A stretch of DNA of 64,000 nucleotides from CAYNRG01 sp047973125 (GCA_047973125.1 JBKEBK010000025.1:62001-126000); one strand, 5' to 3'; shown: positions 41,400-49,646, numbered from the stretch's first letter. Notes: generated by a model not told the origin, from the sequence alone. Translations and numbers: made by a program.

Positions 41400-42157
41400 C
41401 TCAACCTCACTCGTACCAAGAAAAACAAAAACAAAACTGTCGCCACGCTAACAAAAACGATATGACCCATCAAATTAGACATGCTAAACAAATCAACCCA
41501 GACAAATGTGAACAATTGAGTAAAATGATACATTGGTGAAATCAAAACCATTTTTTGGACTATTTCAGGCATTGACTCAACTGGCATAACAACGCCTGAG
41601 GTAAAAATCATTGCTAAAAACACACCTGAACAAAACATATTTGCAACACGAGCATTTGAAATAAGTAAGGCTATTATAAAGCCAATCGAATCAAATATGA
41701 TAAGTGCTGACAGAAACAAAACTATAAATATCAATGTTGTCATAAAGCTCATATGAAATGATGCACCATAGAATAAGAACGATATGGTACAAAATACTAG
41801 CACACTTACAATTGATAAAATTGTGAAAGCTGTCATCATTGCTAAAAAGTATTGAACAAATGTCATCGGATAAGAAGCATACCTCTTCAAAACCCCTTGT
41901 TCTTTTAATTCAATAACAGTTATTGGTATTCCCATTAGTCCTACATTAGCAATCAGAAAAACGACATTAATAGGTATAACTGTGTCTATCCCAAGTATTT
42001 CTGGGCCATACTTTGTCACTTCTTTACCAAAAGCTCCTCCAAAAACAATAGTAAAGATTATTGGTAGGATAATCATGAAAAACAAAGTAATCGGCTCTCT
42101 GAGCAATGCTCTAAACTCGATTCTCACAAGGGATTTGTAGACATTAAAATTTTTCAT
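41390..42157 (-). CDS. ABC-2 type transporter permease
   Basis: Integral membrane subunit of 255 residues with six hydrophobic segments (about 20-40, 60-80, 105-130, 135-165, 168-190, 225-248), the ABC-2 permease arrangement used by exporters of drugs, antibiotics and small peptides. The amphipathic N-terminus (VYKSLVRIEFRALLREP) is typical. Its ATG overlaps the ATPase stop by one base, and AGGAGGAAAAA precedes it, so the two are a functional pair. The substrate cannot be read from sequence; the neighbouring small ORFs raise the possibility of a peptide. Confidence 0.88.
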   Translation of the reverse strand: MKNFNVYKSLVRIEFRALLREPITLFFMIILPIIFTIVFGGAFGKEVTKYGPEILGIDTVIPINVVFLIANVGLMGIPITVIELKEQGVLKRYASYPMTFVQYFLAMMTAFTILSIVSVLVFCTISFLFYGASFHMSFMTTLIFIVLFLSALIIFDSIGFIIALLISNARVANMFCSGVFLAMIFTSGVVMPVESMPEIVQKMVLISPMYHFTQLFTFVWVDLFSMSNLMGHIVFVSVATVLFLFFLVRVRLRWD

Positions 42158-43056
42158 TATTTTTCCTCCTGCCCTATTCTTTTACTTGTATGAAAAAAGT
42201 ATATTTCTTCAAAATCAATTTTCTTCCTTACAGACACTTTATCTAAATTTTCTTTAACATATTCATTTAATTCATTTGACTTCAAATAGTAATTATTCAC
42301 AGTTCCGGAATTCAATAATTTATAATTAACTCGACTATTCTGTAAAATAGCATCAACTGTATTTGAATGATCTTTTCGAACTTTAACTACCGTATCATAT
42401 CCTATTCCATCAACTAATTTATTACTCTCTCCAGAGACAATAATGTTTCCTTCATTCAATAAATAAATAAAGTCTGCATACTCTGCTGCTTGATTCAAGT
42501 AGTGATCAGCAACAATGACAATATTCTCTCTCGCATACTCTACAATCATATTCCAAATCTCATCTCTTGAATTTGTATCCAATCCTGATACTGGCTCATC
42601 TAGGATAACAAGATTTTGTCTTGGTAAAAAAGTCAACGCAATTTGCAACCTTCTCTTTGTACCACCAGAGAGTTTTTTAGTTCTGAAATTGTAGTACTTT
42701 TCTAGACCGTATTCTTTTAAAAATGCTCTTTTATCGACTCCTTTGATACCAAACATATCAATGATCAAATCAATTTCCTCATAAACATAATTATTTTTCC
42801 TTAGAGAATCTTGCTGAGTTAAAAATCCTCTGTTCATTTTAACACTTATCTCATCTGCTGATACACCATGGACTAATATTTCTCCTGAAGTCTCTTTTCT
42901 AAGTCCACCTATCATTTCAAGTATAACTGATTTACCAGCACCGTTGGGACCAGCAAGTAGATAAACACCTGGTTTATCTATTTTCAGGCAACAATTTTTT
43001 ACAACTTCATTTCCTTTATAACTTTTAGTTACATTTTGAAGACTAACCCCTATCAT
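42157..43056 (-). CDS. ABC transporter ATP-binding protein (exporter type)
   Basis: 299 residues. Walker A GPNGAGKSVILEMIGG (about 37-52), Q-loop region LTQQDS, signature LSGGTKRRLQIA, Walker B NLVILDEPVSGLD, and H-switch VADHYLNQAA are present. In the signature the canonical LSGGQ has Thr at the fifth place, and the switch His is followed by Tyr, both acceptable in this subfamily. A C-terminal extension of about 90 residues follows the nucleotide-binding domain, as in CcmA/DRA-type exporters. Start ATG 43056 has AGAGGTG. It is paired with the downstream permease. Confidence 0.92.
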   Translation of the reverse strand: MIGVSLQNVTKSYKGNEVVKNCCLKIDKPGVYLLAGPNGAGKSVILEMIGGLRKETSGEILVHGVSADEISVKMNRGFLTQQDSLRKNNYVYEEIDLIIDMFGIKGVDKRAFLKEYGLEKYYNFRTKKLSGGTKRRLQIALTFLPRQNLVILDEPVSGLDTNSRDEIWNMIVEYARENIVIVADHYLNQAAEYADFIYLLNEGNIIVSGESNKLVDGIGYDTVVKVRKDHSNTVDAILQNSRVNYKLLNSGTVNNYYLKSNELNEYVKENLDKVSVRKKIDFEEIYFFHTSKRIGQEEK

Positions 43057-43155
43057 AACTCACCTCTTTTTTTCTATACTTTTTTAATTTTAAATACACA
43101 CAAATTTATACTATTTTGTTGAAGAACTACTCTCTATTGAAATTCAAATACACAT

Positions 43156-43390
43156 TTATTTTAATATCCCTTCTATATTTATGTCTCCACCAGTTTTTAA
43201 ATCCATCAGTCCAACTGTAACATCTTGTTCATAAATAAGCGCTATATCTGTCCCGTACTCAGAATTAAAGTAATCAAGTAACATAGGACATATTGTCATT
43301 AACGTGTCAGCATTAACAATAACTCGGATCTTTTTGAAACACTTTCGATTCATCTAACGTTATCTCACCAAACCGATATTTTTTAAACAT
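43156..43390 (-). pseudogene. Small gene interrupted by a one-base frameshift, unknown
   Basis: An intact 65-codon frame runs from ATG 43353 to 43156 (MNRKCFKKIRVIVNADT... ending GGDINIEGILK). Its first residues look unlike a natural start. In another frame, ATG 43390 gives MFKKYRFGEITLDESKVFQK and then runs out of frame at an A5 run (plus 43331-43335). Removing one A joins the two into a single 77-residue product, KVFQKIRVIVNAD at the junction. So this is either a frameshift mutation, a read error or slippage at A5. No family is recognised, and neither start has a strong ribosome site (GGTGAG lies 10 bases before 43353). Confidence 0.5.
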
Positions 43391-43432
43391 ATCATCATAA
43401 GTTTATTATGAGTTATGTCTGAAGTCTACAGT

Positions 43433-43558
43433 TCATCTTCTAGATTTTCCCATTGGCCCTGGTCGACCATATGCTTTCCCCACTTTAACATACGGACAAT
43501 TCCTAATTGAACCATCAGGGAAATACACAGTCAGATCGCCTGTTTTTAATATATACAT
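43433..43558 (-). CDS. 41-residue basic ORF upstream of the ABC cassette, unknown
   Basis: Small frame: MYILKTGDLTVYFPDG, then SIRNCPYVKVGKAYGRPG and PMGKSRR before TGA. It is basic, contains one Cys and several Gly/Pro, and looks less AT-rich than its surroundings (impression, not computed). AAGGAG (43588-43583) lies 24 bases upstream of the ATG, too far; an in-frame ATT at 43573 would be at 9 bases, so translation is uncertain. It could be a peptide gene exported by the ABC pair, the N-terminal stub of a decayed gene, or spurious. No family is recognised. Confidence 0.35.
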   Translation of the reverse strand: MYILKTGDLTVYFPDGSIRNCPYVKVGKAYGRPGPMGKSRR

Positions 43559-43596
43559 TGACACATTATAAATATTCTTAAGCTCCTTTTATTATA

Positions 43597-43617
43597 TAAT
43601 AATAATAATAATAATAA
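43597..43617. repeat. (TAA)7 trinucleotide microsatellite
   Basis: Seven perfect TAA units on the plus strand (TTA on the minus strand), immediately upstream of a TATAAT (minus 43596-43591) and the AAGGAG site. The rest of 43589-43922 is AT-rich with no intact gene; two short minus-strand frames (near 43714 and 43835) look like decayed coding fragments but carry no start signals. Confidence 0.7.
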
Positions 43618-43922
43618 AATAAATTTAAGTTTTTTTATATAAAAAAATAATTACATACAATATTTAAAATTGATATACTATTATTTATTTTAGAAAAAAT
43701 TGTCTGTTCTTTAGACATAAAAAAAGATAATCAAAAACGTTATATCATAAATAGATATTAATGTAATTTGACTATCTGTATATTTTTTTAGTTTCTTTAC
43801 TTTTTATTTGATACACTACATCGAAACCAGACACTATATCAATCGTAATAATGATTTATGTTTAAGTTACATAGATTATATAATTTATACCCTTAGATAA
43901 CCTTATGTATTAAGAAATCACC

Positions 43923-44483
43923 CTATGCACGACCTGAATATTTTGCATCAGATGTCGATATTAAAACTAATTCATCTTGTTCGATAAATAATGGCACCTT
44001 AATTTCTAATCCAGTTTCAACAACAGCAAGCTTAGAGGCACTTGTTGCTGTATCCCCTTTTACTGCCGGTTCACACTCAACTATTTTTAGTTCTACTTTA
44101 TCAGGTAAAATTACACCTAAAACTTCACCACCATCATATATAGTAATATGAACATTATCATTTTCCTTCATAAACTTCATTTCCCATTCAAGTCTACTCT
44201 TTGGTATTTCTATTTGTTCATAGGTTGAATTATCCATAAATACAAGGGCTTCTCCCTCATCGTATAAGTATTGCATCTCTCTTTTATCGATGTGCGCTGG
44301 AATAACTTTATCACCACCTGTAAATGATAATTCATTAATTACTCCTGTTCTTAAATTTCTAACTTTAACTTTAACAATCATTTGTCGCATCGCAGTTTTG
44401 TTGTGTGATATATCCAACACAACAAAAATATTTTCATCACTTTCAAAGGTTACCCCTGGTTTTAAATCATTAACATTAATCAT
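43923..44483 (-). CDS. efp: Translation elongation factor P
   Basis: EF-P relieves ribosome stalling at polyproline runs. 186 residues in three beta-barrel domains: MINVNDLKPGVTFE, the domain I loop with the modified residue region HNKTAMRQMIVKVKVRN, domain II (YEQIEIP, EMKFMKEND) and the C-terminal KVPLFIEQDELVLISTSDAKYSGRA signature. In the loop the family's modifiable Lys is not at the usual KPG-x-G-x-A position; the residues read SHNKTAM, which may reflect Lys in NK (inference). Start ATG 44483; downstream gene-poor AT-rich region. Confidence 0.95.
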   Translation of the reverse strand: MINVNDLKPGVTFESDENIFVVLDISHNKTAMRQMIVKVKVRNLRTGVINELSFTGGDKVIPAHIDKREMQYLYDEGEALVFMDNSTYEQIEIPKSRLEWEMKFMKENDNVHITIYDGGEVLGVILPDKVELKIVECEPAVKGDTATSASKLAVVETGLEIKVPLFIEQDELVLISTSDAKYSGRA

Positions 44484-44543
44484 ATTTTCACTCTCCTACT
44501 ATATATTTTAAATAATAAATAAAATTTGTCAAATATTCAATTA

Positions 44544-45851
44544 TTACTTTTCTTGTGAATCAACTACAACACCAGCAACAATTGTACCATGGACATTTAA
44601 TAATGTTCTACCCATATCTAATATTGGATCAACCGCTAAGATGACTGCTAATAGTGGATAATACTCAACCATCCCCATACCAGTAAGAACTACAGCAATA
44701 GACATCGTCGCTGCTCCTGGGATACCAGCAATTCCGATAGAGCCCAATACAACAACTATTAAAAGAGATAAATAGAAAGATAAATCCATTGGAATTGCTA
44801 GCGTATTTGCTATCGCTATAACCACAAGTGTTGGATATACTGCTGCACATCCATTCATCCCCATATTCGCCCCAAAACTTCCAGCAATATTAGAAACATC
44901 CTTTGATATATTTAGTTTTTCTTCCATTGTTGAAATCGTAACAGGAAGCGTACCTAGGCTAGATCTTGAAGTAAAGGCTAAAAGTAAAACTTCTTTAATT
45001 GACATTAAATAACTTTTTAAAGTTTTACCAGAAAATTTTACAATAATTAAATGAATTATAAATACTAAGGCCATACATATGTAAAGAGTTACGATGAAAC
45101 TTATCGCACCAACAAGTGATGTTGAACCATATTTTATAAAGGCATTTGCCAGTAAAGGTACTAAAACATAAGGCAAAAGTTTCATAATTTTAATTGTTAA
45201 GTCACGAATAATTAAATATAGTTCATCAACTAAACTTATTACATTCTTCACATCTTTACTATCAAAAGATTTTATTATTAAACCAATCATTACAGCGAAA
45301 ATAATAATAGATAATAAATTATTCTCTGCGAAGATTCCAACAACATTATTTGGAATAATTGACTGCAACATATTTATAATACTTCCAACATCTCTAATTA
45401 CAACATCACTTTCAAGTGATGAAAATAACTTAATATCTGGAAGAATTACTGTAACAGCAATAGTTACAAGTGATGCTACAAAGGTTGTACTTAAAAATAC
45501 TAAAATTGTTTTAATAGCAATACGATTAAAATTTTTATTAGCTGATATTACAACTCTTATCATTGAGAAAAAAACAAGAGGAAGTACTACAAGTTTGAGC
45601 AAGCTCATAAAACTATTTCCAAATAACCCATACCAACTTGAAACTTCACTTTGAGTGGTAGAATCAATTTTCAAAAGTGCACTTAATAGACCTATTCCAA
45701 GTCCCATTATAAGTCCAATAAACAATATAGTTGAATCTTTAATCTTTTTAGTTTTTAAATAATATATAGTAACAAAACTAAAAAACATCAAAAGTAAAAA
45801 CAAAAAGGTTTCTAATTGACCTATCATTAAATAATTTTTTAAAAATAACAT
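44544..45851 (-). CDS. tcyP: Dicarboxylate/amino acid:cation symporter, probable L-cystine transporter (TcyP-like)
   Basis: DAACS-family secondary transporter of 435 residues with eight or more membrane helices and two re-entrant loops. Family motifs: the first hairpin loop serine-rich TSRSSLGTLPVTIS, then SFGANMGMNGCAAVYPT, which follows the TcyP pattern (small residues with NGC) rather than the glutamate carriers, and ILAVDPILDMGRTLLNV near the end. The N-terminal insertion of about 60 residues before the first DAACS block also suits TcyP. Na+ or proton coupling is not determined. Its promoter overlaps a 17-bp palindrome. Substrate is inferred. Confidence 0.85.
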   Translation of the reverse strand: MLFLKNYLMIGQLETFLFLLLMFFSFVTIYYLKTKKIKDSTILFIGLIMGLGIGLLSALLKIDSTTQSEVSSWYGLFGNSFMSLLKLVVLPLVFFSMIRVVISANKNFNRIAIKTILVFLSTTFVASLVTIAVTVILPDIKLFSSLESDVVIRDVGSIINMLQSIIPNNVVGIFAENNLLSIIIFAVMIGLIIKSFDSKDVKNVISLVDELYLIIRDLTIKIMKLLPYVLVPLLANAFIKYGSTSLVGAISFIVTLYICMALVFIIHLIIVKFSGKTLKSYLMSIKEVLLLAFTSRSSLGTLPVTISTMEEKLNISKDVSNIAGSFGANMGMNGCAAVYPTLVVIAIANTLAIPMDLSFYLSLLIVVVLGSIGIAGIPGAATMSIAVVLTGMGMVEYYPLLAVILAVDPILDMGRTLLNVHGTIVAGVVVDSQEK

Positions 45852-45925
45852 AAATAACCCCCTATTAAAAAGCTACTTTAGCAAGCAACTTACTTTCTAA
45901 ATTACAAAATAATATACTTATTTCG

Positions 45926-45963
45926 AGTAAGATAATCTTACTTTTATAAATATAAAATGTCAA
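45926..45963 (-). promoter_or_regulatory. tcyP promoter with 17-bp palindrome over the -10 region
   Basis: Minus strand TTGACA (45963-45958), 17-base spacer, TAAGAT (45940-45935). The palindrome AGTAAGAT-A-ATCTTACT spans 45926-45942, covering the -10 and the expected start near 45928. Consensus -35, perfect spacing, and dyad symmetry make this a strong promoter with a probable repressor site. Confidence 0.7.
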
Positions 45964-45975
45964 ACAATGTGATTA

Positions 45976-47325
45976 CTACTTATCTTTAAACATCTTAGTA
46001 ATCTGAGAAAGATCTCCAGACTGTGCTAAAGACATCATTTGTTTCATACCTTTTTTTGTTTTTTCAAATTGATTTACGAGTTGTCCAACATCTTTACTAC
46101 TAACCCCACTACCTTTTGCAATTCTATCTTTTCTACGACTATTTAATATTGAAGGATCTTTTCTTTCTTCTTTTGTCATACTTTGAATAATTGCTTTTTG
46201 TTTTTTCATGCCTTTTTCAGCATCTTCATCATTTATTTTGTCTGAAAGTTGACTAAATCCTGGAATCATTTTCATTAAGCCTCCAATTGGACCCATTTTA
46301 GAAACTTGTTCAATCTGCTTTAACATATCATCCATGGTGAATGTTCCATCCATCATTTTTCTAGCTGCTTTTTCTGACTCTTCAATATCAATTTTTTCTT
46401 GAGCCTGCTCAACAAATGAAACTATATCACCCATCCCTAATATTCTATCAGTCATTCTCTCAGGATAAAATAACTCAATATCACTTATTTTTTCACCTAC
46501 ACCAACAAAATAAACTGGAACATTAGTTAAAGAAAGAACAGATAGCACTCCTCCACCTTTAGCATCTCCATCAAATTTTGTTGCAACTAAACCCGTTATT
46601 TCTAGTTGTTCATGGAAATTTTTCGCAACATTTACGATATCTTGTCCAGTCATCGCATCAACTGTAAGTAAAATCTCATCTGGATTTACTAAATTTTTTA
46701 TGTTTTTTAACTCATTCATTAATTCTTCATCAATATGAAGTCGTCCCGCAGTATCAATAAAAACACAATCATAGTCACCATTTTTAGCATAATTTAAACC
46801 TTTTTTAACAGTATCTAAAACATTACTTTCAATACCATCACTAAAAACATCAACTCCAATTCTCTTTCCAAGAGTTTGTAACTGCTCAATTGCAGCTGGT
46901 CTTACTAAATCGGCAGCAATTAGCAGTGGCTTTTTTGAATTTTTTTCTTTAATTAAATTAGCAATCTTTGCAACCGACGTTGTCTTACCTGTCCCTTGTA
47001 ATCCAACAAACATTACTATTGATTGTTTATTATCATCTAATGTAAATACTCTACCTTCTCCACCTAAAAGTTCAACCATCTCATCATGAACTAACTTAAC
47101 AACCATCTCAGAAGGATCAACTTTTGATAAAACGTCCATTCCTTTTATTTTATCTTTAACATTCTCTAGGAAATTCTTAACAACACGATAATTAACATCA
47201 GCTTCTAATAAAGCTACACGTATATCTTTTAACATATTATCCATGTTTTTTTCTGATAATTTACCCTTACCAGTTATATCTCTAAATGTCTTACTTAATT
47301 TTTTACTTAATGAATCAAAAGCCAT
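45976..47325 (-). CDS. ffh: Signal recognition particle protein Ffh
   Basis: GTPase of the SRP, 449 residues. N domain from MAFDSLSKKLSKTFRD, G domain with GLQGTGKTTSVAK, DTAGRLH, TKFDGDAKGG and GVGEKI, then the methionine-rich M domain (MMDGTFTMDDMLKQI, MGPIGGLMKMIPG, KGSGVSSKDV) that binds 4.5S RNA and signal peptides. The frame is open by three codons more (GTG 47334), but ATG 47325 with GAGGTG upstream gives the standard N-terminus. No ylxM or SRP RNA gene is visible nearby. Confidence 0.97.
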   Translation of the reverse strand: MAFDSLSKKLSKTFRDITGKGKLSEKNMDNMLKDIRVALLEADVNYRVVKNFLENVKDKIKGMDVLSKVDPSEMVVKLVHDEMVELLGGEGRVFTLDDNKQSIVMFVGLQGTGKTTSVAKIANLIKEKNSKKPLLIAADLVRPAAIEQLQTLGKRIGVDVFSDGIESNVLDTVKKGLNYAKNGDYDCVFIDTAGRLHIDEELMNELKNIKNLVNPDEILLTVDAMTGQDIVNVAKNFHEQLEITGLVATKFDGDAKGGGVLSVLSLTNVPVYFVGVGEKISDIELFYPERMTDRILGMGDIVSFVEQAQEKIDIEESEKAARKMMDGTFTMDDMLKQIEQVSKMGPIGGLMKMIPGFSQLSDKINDEDAEKGMKKQKAIIQSMTKEERKDPSILNSRRKDRIAKGSGVSSKDVGQLVNQFEKTKKGMKQMMSLAQSGDLSQITKMFKDK

Positions 47326-47372
47326 ATATAACACCTCATTTCTCTATTATTTTATCATAAAAAAATACACAT

Positions 47373-47447
47373 AAAAAGTGAATACTAAATGAAATAACTT
47401 TTTTCTATCATATAAGAATTTAGTATTTTCAAATGCATTCACTTTTT
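47373..47447 (-). terminator. Compound hairpin terminator after tsf
   Basis: Outer arms AAAAAGTGAAT (47373-47383) and ATTCACTTTTT (47437-47447) pair perfectly, and an internal pair AATACTAAAT/ATTTAGTATT (47381-47390 / 47418-47427) competes or nests. On the minus strand the T-rich tract follows. It separates rpsB-tsf from ffh. Confidence 0.7.
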
Positions 47448-47450
47448 AAA

Positions 47451-48338
47451 TTATTTTATTTGTTTTGCAACTTCATCCGCAAAATTTTCTTCTTTTTTCT
47501 CTATACCTTCACCAACAGCATAACGTACAAACGATATAACTTCAGTTTTAGCATCTTTCAAAATATTTTTTACCTTTTCACTGGTATTCTTAAAGAAAAC
47601 TTGATCAACAAGACACATGTCTTGAAGAGCTTTACCTACACGACCTTCAATTGCACCAGTAATTACTTTCTCTGGTTTACCTTCAAACTGTGGATCATTT
47701 TTTGTAATTTCTGTTTGAATTGAGCGTTCATGTTCTACAATTTCACTTGGCATATGATCACGAGATACATATTGCGGACTCATTGAAGCAATTTGCATCG
47801 CCATATCTTTTGCCAATTCATCACTTGCAACATCCTTTAAAATTACGCATGCACTTATTTTTCCACCCATATGCACATATGAACCAAATGTGTCATTTGT
47901 ATTTTTTGTCATTATTTCAAAACGACGAAGGGTAATTTTTTCACCAATAGTTGCAGTAGTATCTACCAAAACATCAGCAAGTTGTTTACCATTAACTTCT
48001 ATTTTTAAAGCTTCATCCATTGTACTTACATTAGAATCAAGTAATGCATTAGCAACAGTATCTAGTAAACTTAAGAACTGTTCATTTTTAGCAACAAAGT
48101 CAGTTTCAGAGTTGATTTCAACTAAGCAAGCTTTATCACCCTTTACTACAACTTTTGATAAACCTTCTGCAGCAATTCTATCAGCCTTTTTAGCTGCTTT
48201 AGAAATACCTTTTTCTCTTAACCAGTCAATAGACCTTTGAATATCTCCATCACACTCTGTTAGAGCTTTTTTACAGTCCATCATCCCAGCACCAGTAATA
48301 CCTCTAAGTTCTTTAACTTGTGCAGCAGTAATAGCCAT
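47451..48338 (-). CDS. tsf: Translation elongation factor Ts
   Basis: Guanine-nucleotide exchange factor of EF-Tu. About 295 residues: MAITAAQVKELRGITGAGMMDCKKAL opens the UBA-like N domain with the TGAGMMDCK signature, followed by the two core subdomains (INSETDFVAKNEQF; KISACVILK). Start at ATG 48338 agrees with family N-termini and with GGTGAG upstream; the frame is also open from ATG 48350 inside rpsB. It is translationally coupled to rpsB, whose stop (48340) almost abuts the start. Confidence 0.97.
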   Translation of the reverse strand: MAITAAQVKELRGITGAGMMDCKKALTECDGDIQRSIDWLREKGISKAAKKADRIAAEGLSKVVVKGDKACLVEINSETDFVAKNEQFLSLLDTVANALLDSNVSTMDEALKIEVNGKQLADVLVDTTATIGEKITLRRFEIMTKNTNDTFGSYVHMGGKISACVILKDVASDELAKDMAMQIASMSPQYVSRDHMPSEIVEHERSIQTEITKNDPQFEGKPEKVITGAIEGRVGKALQDMCLVDQVFFKNTSEKVKNILKDAKTEVISFVRYAVGEGIEKKEENFADEVAKQIK

Positions 48339-48339
48339 A

Positions 48340-49425
48340 TTACTCACCATCCTTTACTATAGTTTTAGCAGCAGCTTCTGCTTCTTTATCAGCATTAGAT
48401 TTTCTTCCACGCTTTACAGCAGGAGTCTTTTCAGCTGTATCACTTGTTTCCACTACTTCTTTTTTTACAACTTTTTCAACACTTTGTACTTCTTTTTTAA
48501 CTTCTTGTACAGCTTTTACTTCTTCTGTTTTATTAGTATCGTTTGAACCTGTTGTATTTCTTTTATCATCGTATCTTCTATTGATAAATCTACGATCTCC
48601 ACCTTGATTACGTTTGTTTCTTCTTTCTTCCATTCTTTGACGACGACGACGCTCATTTTCAGCTGCTTGTTCTTCAACATTAATGATTACATCAGACATT
48701 GTAATATCATTTTCTTCTTCATCTTGATAAGCAACACTTAATAAACCACCTTTAGCTTCAACAATAGCATCAGCCACTAAAGCAACCATCATTTTTACAG
48801 ATCTTATTGCATCATCATTTGAAGCAATTGGATAATCAATTACATCAGGATCTGCATTTGTATCAATTAAGCCAAAAACTGGAATACCAAGTTTTTTTGC
48901 TTCTGCAACTGCATTATACTCTTCTGTAGGATCTACAACAAATATAGCATCAGGAAGTTTTTTCATTTCCTTAATACCACCTAAGAAGTTTTCTAATCTT
49001 GTTTGTTTTTTATGTAAAATAGCAATTTCTTTCTTCGGATAAACATTGATTGTACCGTTCGCTTCCATCTCTTCAATTTCTAATAATTTCTTGATCGATT
49101 TTTGAATAGTACGATAGTTAGTTAAAATTCCACCTAACCAACGTTGGTTTACATAAAAAGACCCTGAACGTAAAGCTTCTTCCAATATTGGAGCTTGAGC
49201 CTGTTTTTTTGTACCAACAAATAAAACTTTACCCCCACGTTCTGTAATGTCTTTTAAAGCTGCATAAGCAACTTCAATCATTTCTTGAGTTTTCTCAAGA
49301 TTAATAATATGTACTCCATTTTTAGTCGCATAAATATACGGCTTCATTTTTGGATTCCATCTGCGTGTTTGGTGTCCGAAGTGAACCCCATTTTCTAATA
49401 ATTTTCTCATTGAAACAACTGTCAT
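48340..49425 (-). CDS. rpsB: 30S ribosomal protein S2 with a long charged C-terminal extension
   Basis: Small-subunit protein. The core (MTVVSMRKLLENGVHFGHQ, RWNPKMKPYIYATKNGVHI, RWLGGILTNY, FVVDPTEEYNAV, PDVIDYPIASNDDAIRS) covers the usual 235-250 residues. Beyond about 255 comes an extension of over 100 residues: first Arg-rich (NERRRRQRMEERRNKRN), then alternating Lys/Glu/Val (EVKAVQEVKKEVQSVEK), ending Ala/Lys-rich. S2 extensions exist in other lineages but this one is long. Start ATG 49425. It heads rpsB-tsf with its own promoter and leader. Confidence 0.96.
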   Translation of the reverse strand: MTVVSMRKLLENGVHFGHQTRRWNPKMKPYIYATKNGVHIINLEKTQEMIEVAYAALKDITERGGKVLFVGTKKQAQAPILEEALRSGSFYVNQRWLGGILTNYRTIQKSIKKLLEIEEMEANGTINVYPKKEIAILHKKQTRLENFLGGIKEMKKLPDAIFVVDPTEEYNAVAEAKKLGIPVFGLIDTNADPDVIDYPIASNDDAIRSVKMMVALVADAIVEAKGGLLSVAYQDEEENDITMSDVIINVEEQAAENERRRRQRMEERRNKRNQGGDRRFINRRYDDKRNTTGSNDTNKTEEVKAVQEVKKEVQSVEKVVKKEVVETSDTAEKTPAVKRGRKSNADKEAEAAAKTIVKDGE

Positions 49426-49571
49426 ATTTTTTTCCTCACCTTCCGTTGTTCTCCTCCACCATTTCTAACATCAACAACTCTCTATTGAGCACGGGTTAAT
49501 GAATCCATGATGTGTGTATTTGATGCATTTGCACCATATATAAATTTAACATATTTAATACTGTTATACAA
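49426..49571 (-). promoter_or_regulatory. rpsB promoter and structured leader
   Basis: Possible promoter on the minus strand: TTGTAT (49571-49566), 17 bases, TAAATT (49548-49543); an alternative TTGATA-18-TATTAA lies just upstream. The leader of about 110 bases contains GTTGTT (49478-49473) that can pair with AACAAC (49450-49445) enclosing a purine-rich GGTGGAGGAG loop, close to the start codon. That would be a possible S2 autoregulation site. Confidence 0.4.
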
Positions 49572-49646
49572 GGTAAAATATCAATTTTTCACTGTCTTTA
49601 AGCGAAAATCAATAAAAAGAATTTTAAATAAAGAATATACTTTAAT

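Noticed and set aside
43700..43720. Hairpin TGTCT-AAAGAAC-AGACA with ATTTTTTC as an efp terminator
   Set aside because: The stem is only five base pairs and lies about 200 bases past the efp stop; too weak to call.
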